The position numbers and the translations under genes were made by a program. A stretch of DNA of 36,104 nt from Bacteroidales bacterium (lineage in GTDB: Bacteria; Bacteroidota; Bacteroidia; Bacteroidales; 4484-276), in the NCBI GenBank assembly GCA_012523265.1, contig JAAYIU010000461.1, positions 1-36,104 of the forward strand, in the 5' to 3' direction. The notes beneath the pieces were generated by a model. That model saw only the letters and a list, made by a program, of their open reading frames with translations. It searched no databases and was not told the origin of the DNA. Positions 27,801 through 35,953 of this stretch are shown here, one piece after another; the first letter of the stretch is position 1; the number at the start of each line of letters is the position of its first letter.

Positions 27801-28642
27801 GGGAAAACATATTGCGCTGTAGTAATGTAACTGGGATTGTAACCATCCAGAAAGGCTCTTGCTTTGAGTGTAGTTGTTTGTGAGATTGTAATCGGAATAG
27901 TGTAAGGCTGTGACAGCTCGGTGGGATCGCTGCCATCGGTGGTGTAGTAAATGGCAGCGCCGGGAGTTTCGCAGGTAATGGTAACGCTCACCGGATTGGT
28001 GTACGTGCCGCTGCCGGGCGTAAATACGGGCGTAGCCACGGTTGTGCCACCCTGGCATTCGGAGACGTGGAAGCCGAGATAAATCCATGTGTGTAATGGG
28101 TAAACGATCCATTGGGAGTCGTCGGCATTGGTTCCTGCCGAAAGCGCCCAGTCGGTGGTGGGGCTGCACACATTTGGTTTGCGTACAAGGGTGTGATCTT
28201 TGGTTCCGTCCGGTACGCCAGCCACCGGCCATCCCGCACCCGGGTCAGGACCTACCACACCAATAATGTCGATGAGTATATCATTTTTAAACAAACCCAT
28301 CACATCATCTCCATTAAAATTTATAACAGTGCTGTTAAGTGTATCAGCCTCTGCCACAATTTGAGGGTCAGCATCACTACGCGAAATAACATAAACTTCA
28401 TTATCAGCTAAAATTCCGCTTAAATCCATACTTGAACTAAAGTTAGCACCGTTTGTGCCTTTTTTTACCTGATATTCAGATAAGTCTATCGAAACTCCAG
28501 TCCCATTGTAAATGTCGACGTACTTGTTGTAACTCAGGCCTTCGCAGTACTACGAGAAGAAAAGCTCCGAGGCCTGCCCGAAGGTCATTAGCGTTAGTGC
28601 TGCGAAAAACGCTGTTAAAAAAATGTGTCGTAGATTTTTCAT
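24842..28642 (-). pseudogene. Lamin-tail/chitobiase-like/Kre9-like exoprotein gene interrupted by an in-frame amber codon
   Basis: ATG at 28642 opens a signal peptide (MKNLRHIFLTAFFAALTLMT, then FGQA) and runs into the first lamin-tail domain (ELFFS), where codon 31 is TAG (28550-28552). The same frame continues (YCEGLSYNKYVDIYNGTG) without another stop for 1235 codons. The paralogue at 20329-24705 has FYSEYYEGSYGHNKHVEIYN here, so the TAG replaces a Glu codon by one G-to-T change. Downstream domains are the rest of the lamin-tail, chitobiase-like, OB-fold/DUF5689-like, Kre9-like, a second lamin-tail, two more Kre9-like segments (each opening APNGGE or SPNGGE), a third lamin-tail and the bipartite module (last ~159 residues). 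It ends PDCEGK with no T9SS PNP tail. Re-initiation at Met72 (28429) would lose the signal peptide. Intactness downstream suggests a recent mutation or a sequence error. Confidence 0.8.
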
Positions 28643-28680
28643 AAAATATTAGGTTTTAATTGTTAATAAATAAATTTTAA

Positions 28681-28720
28681 AAAAAGAAAGGTATCCCGAA
28701 ATCCATCGGGACACCTTTTG
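28681..28720 (-). terminator. Rho-independent terminator after the 28731-32105 gene
   Basis: AAAGGT-A-TCCCGA (28687-28699) pairs with TCGGGA-C-ACCTTT (28706-28718) with one mismatch and a 6-base loop. The minus strand continues into TTTCTTTTT. It starts 11 bp beyond the stop codon. Confidence 0.85.
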
Positions 28721-28730
28721 TGCGTGAAAA

Positions 28731-31700
28731 TTACTGTAGGATGATGCGGCTGTTGAAGATGTTTTCGGTACCTTGTCCGTATCCTTTAATAAAATAAAAA
28801 CCGGGTTTCAGATTGCTGATGTCGATTGCCTGCGAAGCATCCGTCATTTGCTGGCGCAGCATCAGGCTGCCGGTGGCTGAATAAACTTCCACCAGGCGCA
28901 CTTCCATTTCGGTATCGATGGTAAAAGTGCCGCGCGTCGGGTTGGGGAAGATATTGACCTGCCGCTGGCTTGCTACTTCATCGATGCCACTGATGTTGTA
29001 GGATCTTGCTTTAATATTATCCACCTCCCAGGTAGCTGAGGCTGCAGTGGTAGATGTGTAAACAAAAGCGATGGTAATATCGTCAACTACCAAATCCTGA
29101 ATGTCGATTACGCCGGAGTTGGTCCACTCCCAGAAGATGTTGCCCACAGGCCAAATGGCTCTGTCGGTAATATCTGTCCAGGTGGCGCTGTAGGGCTGCC
29201 CGTTGCCGGTATAGTCGGTCGAGAGTTTCAATGCCAGGGGTGCTCCGGTATAGGCCACAGCCGAATGAAAGATGATGTTGAAACCATCGCGCCAATTGCC
29301 AAAACTAATATTGGGTGAGATGAGCCAGTCTTCATTTTCGAAAGAGGCGCCGCTAAAACCGCTGATGCGTGCACAGGGAGTTCCGTCGATGCCATGGATG
29401 GTATCGCGCGTCCATACCTGGTCGCCTGTTATGCTTACACGTTCCCACTCTTCCCAACCTGGATTGAAGGTTGTGAACAATGCGTCATCGTAAGCATACA
29501 TATAGTCTAAACTGATGGTGGCATAAGGTGGCACACCGTCCGTTTTGTAATCTATCTGTGAACCGGAGCCAGTGTATGGGAAAATTCTGAAGAAATATTC
29601 TCCAATGTCGAGATCGATAAATGTGTAACGCTCAATCCCGTACATCACGTTCATCGCACCGCTGCCATTGTTCAAATCCGGATCGTTCTCTACAGGAACG
29701 CCATCTACCGGTAAAGGAATGTTGTTTTGGTTGGCAGCCAAAATCAGGTAGCCATCAGGTAAAATTTCGCCGGTAGCATCTTCCCATATTAGTTTTATAT
29801 CATTGGCCATGGGCGGGAAGATTTCAAAATTCTCCGGATAGTTGGAAGGCTCGGTGGGAGGCAGCTCCTGTACGGTGATGCTCACGTTGTCTATTTCCCA
29901 GTTGGCCGATTCGGTTGCGGTGGAGAAAAACTGGAAAGCCACATAAATGGTATTGTTGGTGAAGCCGGACAGATCGATATAACCGGATTCTGTCCAGGCA
30001 AAGCTGCCCGGCGACCACATCGCTTCATCGGTAAACACCTGCCAGGTAAAATCGTTGGGGTTGCCCGTGCCGGTGTAGTCGGTCGAAATGCGCAGCTCCA
30101 GTTGCGGACCGACATAGTTTTTGGCCGAGAAAAACTTGAGCACTTCGTTGCTGCTGGCTGAAAGATCAACTGGCGGCGAGATGAGCCAGTCTTCGTTTTC
30201 GTTGTTACCACCGGCATATCCCGACATCAAAGCACAGGGCGTCCCTTCCAGCCCATAGGTGTTGTTGCGGCTCCATTGCTGATCGCCCACCACGCTTACG
30301 GTTGTCCAGCCGCCCCAGTCGGCATTAAAATCCGTAAAGAGCAAAAAGGTGGTTTCTTCGGTTGTGGCTTCCGTTGTGGGTGGTGTGCCGTCAGTTTTGT
30401 AGTCGATAAATTCACCAGAATTGGTGTAGGGATAGATGGCAAAATAATAAGTCGCATTTTGTGGAAGGTTATAAACATTTGCTGTTTGAACACCCGGATT
30501 GATGTTGAGTGCACCGCTGCCATCGCTAAGCACATTGTCGTTAGCTACCGGAATGCCATCTATCGGAGCAGCTATGGCTGGATTGTCGGAAGCCAGAATA
30601 AGGTATCCTGCCGGAAGCTGAGCGCCCACGGCATCTGTCCACGAAAGTGCTATCGACTGGCCAACAGGATTAGCTGTAAAATCCACCGGATAATTGGTAG
30701 GCTCCGGGTCGGGCACATATTCTCCCTCACCGGTTAACAGCACATTATCCACTTCCCAGGTAGCAGCGTCGTCGGTGCCGCAAGCATACACAAAAGCGAT
30801 GTACACGCTGCCTGCATATCCCGAAAGGTCTAAATCTCCCGAAGCGGTCCATTCCCAAAAAGTAACACCATCGGGTAGTATTGGCTCCAGATCAATCCAG
30901 GTAGCTGTGGAAGGATCGCCACCACCATCATAATCCGTCGAAACGTAAGCCGAAAGTTGCGGTGTGGCGGTGGGATACCCTACTGCTGTATAAAAAGTGA
31001 GGATTTCGTTTTCAAAACTTCCCAGGTCGATCATCGGCGAAATGAGCCAGTCTTCGTTTTCGTTGGCAGCGCCGCTTGCAAAGCCGGAGATACGTGCGCA
31101 GGGCGTGCCGCCGATGCCAAAGGTGTTGGTAGCATTCCATACCTGATCGCCTGTAATGCTGATGGCTGTCCAGTTGGCAAAGCCGGCATTGAAGTTTTGT
31201 GAATGGATTACCACGATGTTGGGTGTTTCAACTTGCGCTGCCGGAGGCGTTCCGTCAGTTTTGTAGTTGATGTTGGCACCACTGTTCGTGTATGGGAAAA
31301 TTTTGAAATAATAGGTGGTAGCCGGCTGAAGATCGGGAAAGGTAATGATTTGCACTCCAAAAGCTATGTTTATGGCTCCCTCGCCATCGCTGAGGTCGGT
31401 ATCGTCGTCAACGGGAACGCCGTCCTCGGGCAAAGTAATGTTGTCGGCAGTGCTGGCTTTTATCAGATAGCCGTGAGGCAGTTGGCTGCCGGTGGCATCA
31501 GTCCACGAAATCACCGCGCTAAGGCCTGCAAGTTCGGCAGCAAAATCGGCAGGATAATTATCCGGTTCACCGGCCAGACCCGTCCATGATTCGAGGTCGC
31601 CGTTGTTGATGGTTAAAGGTGTGCCAATGGGCGATTCAAAAATGAAATCGTCCACGTATTGTATTTCACCAGGAACAAATAAGGGCGTGACATCATAAAA

Positions 31701-32105
31701 ACGGATGCCCACCTTTGCACTTGTTATGTTGGCGGGTACTTCGCCTTCAAAGCTAAACTGTTCCCAGCCGCCTGTGTTGGGACCCAGATAGTTGGTTGCA
31801 TACAATGTGGTATTGTCCGACCAGATTATTTTGGCGCGAACACGTACGTTTTCGGAAGTGTAACCCCAAAATAACATTTTGAATGTATTTCCTGCCGTAA
31901 CAGGAATCACGGTTTCGTTTTCAAAATCGCAACTGGCCTGCACATCGCTGTTTACGATGATGCCACTGCTGTAGCTTCCCTGCTGCACGATGGTCGATTC
32001 CTGAAAGGCTTCGATTTGGGTATCGACAAACCAGTGGAGAGGCTCTTGTGCCTGCAATGCTGCCGTTGCCAATAGCATCAGGATGAAGAATAGATGTTTT
32101 TTCAT
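28731..32105 (-). CDS. T9SS-exported protein with three FN3 / choice-of-anchor (cleaved-adhesin-like) units
   Basis: The 1124-residue protein has a Sec signal peptide (~1-20, ending LQAQ). An N-terminal jelly-roll, CBM4/9-like domain (~25-175, QYVDDFIFESPIGTPL) follows. Then come three alternating pairs: an FN3-like domain of ~115 residues (YFKIFPYTNSG, then YKTDGTPP) and a ~150-residue choice-of-anchor-J/cleaved-adhesin-like domain (GDQVW, CARISGF, NEDWLISP, STDY, WEVDNV). It closes with a T9SS type A sorting domain (IFPNPTRG to the end). Cleaved-adhesin-type domains occur in gingipain haemagglutinin regions and many Bacteroidota surface proteins, so adhesion or matrix binding is inferred. 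It shares its full architecture with the adjacent 32179-35538 gene and is followed by its own terminator. Confidence 0.9.
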   Translation of the reverse strand: MKKHLFFILMLLATAALQAQEPLHWFVDTQIEAFQESTIVQQGSYSSGIIVNSDVQASCDFENETVIPVTAGNTFKMLFWGYTSENVRVRAKIIWSDNTTLYATNYLGPNTGGWEQFSFEGEVPANITSAKVGIRFYDVTPLFVPGEIQYVDDFIFESPIGTPLTINNGDLESWTGLAGEPDNYPADFAAELAGLSAVISWTDATGSQLPHGYLIKASTADNITLPEDGVPVDDDTDLSDGEGAINIAFGVQIITFPDLQPATTYYFKIFPYTNSGANINYKTDGTPPAAQVETPNIVVIHSQNFNAGFANWTAISITGDQVWNATNTFGIGGTPCARISGFASGAANENEDWLISPMIDLGSFENEILTFYTAVGYPTATPQLSAYVSTDYDGGGDPSTATWIDLEPILPDGVTFWEWTASGDLDLSGYAGSVYIAFVYACGTDDAATWEVDNVLLTGEGEYVPDPEPTNYPVDFTANPVGQSIALSWTDAVGAQLPAGYLILASDNPAIAAPIDGIPVANDNVLSDGSGALNINPGVQTANVYNLPQNATYYFAIYPYTNSGEFIDYKTDGTPPTTEATTEETTFLLFTDFNADWGGWTTVSVVGDQQWSRNNTYGLEGTPCALMSGYAGGNNENEDWLISPPVDLSASSNEVLKFFSAKNYVGPQLELRISTDYTGTGNPNDFTWQVFTDEAMWSPGSFAWTESGYIDLSGFTNNTIYVAFQFFSTATESANWEIDNVSITVQELPPTEPSNYPENFEIFPPMANDIKLIWEDATGEILPDGYLILAANQNNIPLPVDGVPVENDPDLNNGSGAMNVMYGIERYTFIDLDIGEYFFRIFPYTGSGSQIDYKTDGVPPYATISLDYMYAYDDALFTTFNPGWEEWERVSITGDQVWTRDTIHGIDGTPCARISGFSGASFENEDWLISPNISFGNWRDGFNIIFHSAVAYTGAPLALKLSTDYTGNGQPYSATWTDITDRAIWPVGNIFWEWTNSGVIDIQDLVVDDITIAFVYTSTTAASATWEVDNIKARSYNISGIDEVASQRQVNIFPNPTRGTFTIDTEMEVRLVEVYSATGSLMLRQQMTDASQAIDISNLKPGFYFIKGYGQGTENIFNSRIILQ

Positions 32106-32129
32106 ATGGTATTGCTATTAATTATTAAT

Positions 32130-32170
32130 AAAAAAAAAGGAAGCCGGAACTTGTGCTCCGGGCTTCCTTT
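32130..32170 (-). terminator. Rho-independent terminator after the 32179-35538 gene
   Basis: GGAAGCCGGA (32139-32148) pairs with TCCGGGCTTCC with one bulged base, and the minus strand then runs into eight or more T's (plus-strand A's 32130-32138). It lies 9 bp beyond the stop codon and 25 bp upstream of the next gene's start. Confidence 0.85.
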
Positions 32171-32178
32171 CCGATGAG

Positions 32179-35100
32179 TTATTCGATTATGATGCGTCTT
32201 ACGACGGAGGTGCCCTGTTCGTCAAGAATGAAACGGACAAGGTAAAGGCCTTTTTGCATTTGCTGCAAATTGATGCTTCCGTTTGAAGCGGGGGTTTTCG
32301 CGCTGTAAACGAGCTGCCCGGTCACTGAATAAATATCGATAGCCGTGGGCGCTTCCTTCAGGTCGTAATTGATCAGACCTTTGGCAGGATTGGGATACAA
32401 ATCAAGCAGGTACGATTCGGGATCGTTGATGCTGCTGGTTCCCTGGATGCGGATGTTGTCGACTTCCCATGTTTTCGAGGCCACGGCATCGGAAATAAAT
32501 TTAAAGGCAACCCAAATGGTTTGATTGGCATAATCCTGCAAACTGAGGCTGCCCGAATGTGTCCACACCCAGAAAGGGTCTCCTGCCGGCCATTGTGCCT
32601 GTGCGGTAAAGTCGTCCCAGGTGAAATCGTTGAGGTTGCCGCTGCCGTCGTAATCTGCCGAAACAAGCACCTGCAGTGGGTCGCCGGTATAGGCTACCGC
32701 CGAATAAAACATTAGTGCGGCATTGGTGATTCCTGTAAGATCGATAGCCGGCGAAACCAGCCAGTCTTCGTTAACGTTGGAAACGTCGTTGGCATAACCG
32801 CTCATTCGGGCACATGCCGTTCCATCGATGCCATAAGTATTGTCGCGGCCCCACACCTGGTCGCCGACAACGCTGATGGGCGTCCAGTTTTCCCAGCTTT
32901 CGTTAAAGGTGGTAAAACGCAAATCGGCAGCAGCCTCGCCGGTGGTAGCTTCGGTATGGGGAGCGGTGCCATCGGTTTTGTAATTGATGTCAGTACCGGA
33001 ATTGGTGTAGGGAAAGATCACAGCGTAGTAAGTGGTGTTTGCTTCAAGATCATTAAGATTTACCTGCTGCACGCCGGGCATCACATTTTTGGCACCCATG
33101 CCATCGCTCAAATCCAAATCGTCGGCAATGGGTGTTCCGTCTACGGGCGCTGTAAACTCGTCGGCATTGCTTATCATCACAAGGTAGCCTTCCGGAACAA
33201 TGTCGCCGGTAGCGTCCGTCCAGGTGATGGTGATGTTTTGATCCTGTGCCTCCGCGGCAAATGCGGTGGGATAGTTAGAAGGCTCGCCTGTAACCTGCGC
33301 GGGAGCCAGTAAAACGTTGTCGATTTCCCAGGTAGCTGCCTGCTCGGCTGAAGAGTAATAAACAAAGGCCAGGCGCACGGTACTGCCACCATAAGCTGCC
33401 AGATCGATATTGCCCGATTCAGTCCATTCGTAATTGTTGGTTGACCAGGCAGCCAGATCAGTGAGGTCGTCCCAGGTGGCGTCGTTGGGGTTGCCGGTAC
33501 CGTCGTAGTTGGTAGATACTTTAAAGCGTAAAGCGGGGCCGGCAAATTTGGTGGCCGAATAAAAACTTTCCACCATATTGTCCATACCCGCCAAATCATA
33601 AGCTGGTGAGAGCAGCCAGTCTTCGTTGACTACGGCGCTGCCGCTGCCAAATCCTGACATCTTAGCACACGGGCTGTTTTCGATACCAAATTCGGTGGTG
33701 CGTATCCACGTTTGGGGGCCAACCAGACTTACCGGTGTCCATCCGCCCCAGTCTTCGTTGAAGTCGGTGAACAGGCTTAGGACTTCTTCGTCGGTTGTAG
33801 CTTGTGCCATTGGTGGATTGCCATCATTTTTATAGTCGATTACCACGCCGGCATTGTTGTAGGGAAATATTTTGAAATAATAGGTTTGTCCACCTGTTAA
33901 TTCTGCAAACGAGAAGCTGGTTGTTCCATAGGAAATGTTTATTGCGGCTGTTCCGTCGCCAAAATCAAGGTCGTTCTCTACGGGCTGGCCGTCCTGTGGA
34001 GCTACGATGTTGTCGGCATCGCTTCCCAAAAGCAAATAATGCTCCGGCAGCACATCGCCGGTAGCGTCAACCCAGGTGAGGTTGATGGTTTGTCCTTGCG
34101 CGGCAGCCGCAAAGTCAGCGGGATAGTTGGAAGGCTCCGGTTCAGGCGTTATCTCACCTTCGCCGCTAATCATAACGTTGTCGATTTCCCAGGTAGCCGC
34201 CGCATCATTTCCGCTAATGTAAAGAAAAGCTACATGAACATTGTCGCCGTTGAAGGACGAAACGTCCATCACACCCGAGTTGGTCCACACCCAGTTGGGC
34301 GGGCTTACTGGGAGCATCGGATTTAGCTGTGTCCAGGTGGCAGCAGAGGGATCACCGCCGCCGTCATAGTCAGTCGAAATATGTACGGTAAGCTGCGGTT
34401 GGGGGGTAGAATAACCTACTGCGCTAAAGAATGAGAAAATCTGGTCGTTGCAGGTGGTAAAATCCATCGATGGCGAAATGAGCCAGTCTTCATTAGCCTG
34501 GGCAGCACCACCGCTGAATCCTGACATTTTAGCGCAAGCGGTACCGTTGATGCCGTTGGTGTTGTCGCGACCCCACTCCTGCTCGCCGGTAACGCTCACA
34601 CGTGTCCATCCGCCCCAGTCGGCGTCGAAGTTTTGGGTTTCCAATATTACAATGCTTCCAATGGTGGCTTGCGCCGATGGAGCTGTACCGTCGGTTTTGT
34701 AGTCCACGTTGAGGCCGCTATTGTTATAGGGGAACATTTTGAAATAATAAGTTGTTAATGGCTCCAGTCCCGGAAACAAAAAAGATTCCTCCCCGTAAGC
34801 CACATTGGCGGCTCCACTGCCATCGGCCAGATTGAGGTCGTCGGTAACGTAGATGCCATCTACCGGAGGGGTAATGTTATCCTGCGTGCTGGCTTTTATC
34901 AGATAGTTGCCCGGCAACGGGTCGCCCACAGCATCAACCCAGGATAGCACTATATCAACGCCCGATGCGGTAGCCGTAAATTCTGTAGGATAATTGGAAG
35001 GCTCACCGATGGTGCCGCCCCAGGTTTCAAAATCCCCGTTTACTACTGTAAGTGGTGTTCCGATTGGTGATTCAAAAGCAACATCATCCACGTATTGGGT

Positions 35101-35538
35101 TTCCGGGGGATTAAAACCACTCACATCGTAGAAGCGCAACCTTACGGTTCCTGTGGATGCGCCATCCGGGATGGTTCCTTCAAAGGTGTATTGTTCCCAT
35201 CCTGCCGTGGCAGGGCCAACATAGGTGCCTGGCCATTCCGTGCTCGCGGCATCATAGTCCACAACGGCAGTTATGCGAACGTGTTCGCTGGTATTGGCCC
35301 AGAAAGAAATTTTGTAGGTAGCACCCGGCGTTACGGGCATCGGGCTGTCGTTGGCAAAGTCGCAGTTAGCCTGCACGTCAGTCATTACCATTACGCCACA
35401 ACTGTAATCGCCACCATGCACAGTGGTTGATTCTTTAAAAGTTTCTATTCCTGAGTCGTCTGTCCAGTTGGAAGGTAACTGTGCTTTGGCTGCCGTAAAA
35501 GCAATCATCAGCACCATTAATAATGTAAGTTTTCTCAT
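32179..35538 (-). CDS. T9SS-exported protein with three FN3 / choice-of-anchor (cleaved-adhesin-like) units, tandem paralogue
   Basis: The 1119-residue protein has a signal peptide (~1-20, ending AKAQ). An N-terminal CBM4/9-like jelly-roll (~24-185, TQYVDDVAFESPIGTPLTV) is followed by three FN3-like domains (each opening EPSNYP and ending 'YK(T/N)DG(T/N)') alternating with three choice-of-anchor/cleaved-adhesin-like domains (GxQxW, CAKMSGF, NEDWL(I/V/L)SP, WEIDNV). The C-terminal T9SS type A sorting domain reads LYPNPAKG and runs to RRIIIE. It should be exported across the outer membrane and anchored or released by the T9SS sortase. Length, order and motifs match the 28731-32105 gene downstream, so they are a tandem duplication. 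The start is the only Met with a signal peptide. Confidence 0.9.
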   Translation of the reverse strand: MRKLTLLMVLMIAFTAAKAQLPSNWTDDSGIETFKESTTVHGGDYSCGVMVMTDVQANCDFANDSPMPVTPGATYKISFWANTSEHVRITAVVDYDAASTEWPGTYVGPATAGWEQYTFEGTIPDGASTGTVRLRFYDVSGFNPPETQYVDDVAFESPIGTPLTVVNGDFETWGGTIGEPSNYPTEFTATASGVDIVLSWVDAVGDPLPGNYLIKASTQDNITPPVDGIYVTDDLNLADGSGAANVAYGEESFLFPGLEPLTTYYFKMFPYNNSGLNVDYKTDGTAPSAQATIGSIVILETQNFDADWGGWTRVSVTGEQEWGRDNTNGINGTACAKMSGFSGGAAQANEDWLISPSMDFTTCNDQIFSFFSAVGYSTPQPQLTVHISTDYDGGGDPSAATWTQLNPMLPVSPPNWVWTNSGVMDVSSFNGDNVHVAFLYISGNDAAATWEIDNVMISGEGEITPEPEPSNYPADFAAAAQGQTINLTWVDATGDVLPEHYLLLGSDADNIVAPQDGQPVENDLDFGDGTAAINISYGTTSFSFAELTGGQTYYFKIFPYNNAGVVIDYKNDGNPPMAQATTDEEVLSLFTDFNEDWGGWTPVSLVGPQTWIRTTEFGIENSPCAKMSGFGSGSAVVNEDWLLSPAYDLAGMDNMVESFYSATKFAGPALRFKVSTNYDGTGNPNDATWDDLTDLAAWSTNNYEWTESGNIDLAAYGGSTVRLAFVYYSSAEQAATWEIDNVLLAPAQVTGEPSNYPTAFAAEAQDQNITITWTDATGDIVPEGYLVMISNADEFTAPVDGTPIADDLDLSDGMGAKNVMPGVQQVNLNDLEANTTYYAVIFPYTNSGTDINYKTDGTAPHTEATTGEAAADLRFTTFNESWENWTPISVVGDQVWGRDNTYGIDGTACARMSGYANDVSNVNEDWLVSPAIDLTGITNAALMFYSAVAYTGDPLQVLVSADYDGSGNLNDFTWDDFTAQAQWPAGDPFWVWTHSGSLSLQDYANQTIWVAFKFISDAVASKTWEVDNIRIQGTSSINDPESYLLDLYPNPAKGLINYDLKEAPTAIDIYSVTGQLVYSAKTPASNGSINLQQMQKGLYLVRFILDEQGTSVVRRIIIE

Positions 35539-35657
35539 AATTGAAACAAGTTTTTGATGGTAAGATTAAATGCTATTTTGAATTATTTTTATTTGCAATT
35601 ACAAAGATGCCAAAAAAAAGGCGACAATGGCATTAAAATATTTTAAAATTTTCATTA

Positions 35658-35691
35658 ATAAAAAGGCATTAAAACTACTAAAAATGCCTTT
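35658..35691 (-). terminator. Terminator-like hairpin upstream of the exoprotein locus
   Basis: AAAGGCATT (35662-35670) pairs perfectly with AATGCCTTT (35683-35691), and the minus strand continues TTTTTATT. It may insulate the exoprotein genes from dnaK read-through or terminate a short transcript starting after dnaK. Confidence 0.6.
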
Positions 35692-35784
35692 ACCCGAAGC
35701 GGGTTGTTAAAAACTTCTTGCTATATGCCATTAAACGAAGCCTTTGGAAAGTACGTTTCGGATTTAATTTATTTTGAAAAAAAC

Positions 35785-35809
35785 AAAAAAACCCGGTATT
35801 GCTACCGGG
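35785..35809 (-). terminator. Rho-independent terminator, probably of dnaK
   Basis: CCCGGTA (35792-35798) pairs with TACCGGG (35803-35809) around TTGC. On the minus strand the stem is followed by TTTTTTTG. It lies about 145 bp downstream of the dnaK stop, the first clear T-tailed hairpin after that gene. Confidence 0.8.
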
Positions 35810-35865
35810 CTGGCTGTTTATTATTCGTGGTTGTTTTGAATGGGAATCGAATGTTTTAATGTTGA

Positions 35866-35905
35866 AACACACAGCCCCCCGATGGGTTAGGGCGGGCTGT
35901 GTGTT
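35866..35905. repeat. 12-bp-arm inverted repeat
   Basis: AACACACAGCCC (35866-35877) is exactly complementary to GGGCTGTGTGTT (35894-35905), with a GC-rich 16-base loop that can itself pair (CCC/GGG). No T-tract follows either arm. It could stabilise the dnaK mRNA 3' end. Confidence 0.65.
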
Positions 35906-35915
35906 GGAATTGAAG

Positions 35916-35937
35916 GAGACGGACGGCCGTCCGTCTC
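35916..35937. repeat. 22-bp perfect palindrome next to dnaK
   Basis: The perfect palindrome GAGACGGACGG / CCGTCCGTCTC, followed by TAC, lies 16 bp downstream of the dnaK stop. It resembles the 'GTAGAGACG...CGTCTCTAC' palindromic words scattered in intergenic DNA of several phyla. That resemblance is from memory. Confidence 0.7.
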
Positions 35938-35953
35938 TACACAAAAAAATAAA

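Larger units (their letters stand above)
35539..35953. other. 415-bp spacer between dnaK and the exoprotein locus, rich in hairpins
   Basis: No credible gene. It holds two minus-strand terminator-like hairpins, a 12-bp-arm inverted repeat and a 22-bp perfect palindrome (each listed separately). The ~120 bases nearest the exoprotein gene are AT-rich and must hold its promoter. The best -7 match is minus-strand CATCTTTG at 35602-35609 (one mismatch to TAnnTTTG) with no well-spaced -33 box. The 84-codon minus-strand frame across 35690-35944 runs through the hairpins and is not credited. Confidence 0.6.

Noticed and set aside
28550-28552. Amber codon as a sense codon (stop reassignment)
   Set aside because: TAG ends recJ, mutB and the 12360-14624 gene at family-appropriate positions, so it is a normal stop in this organism.
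35690-35944. 84-codon minus-strand ORF between dnaK and the exoprotein locus
   Set aside because: It runs through two hairpins and a palindrome and has no recognisable features.
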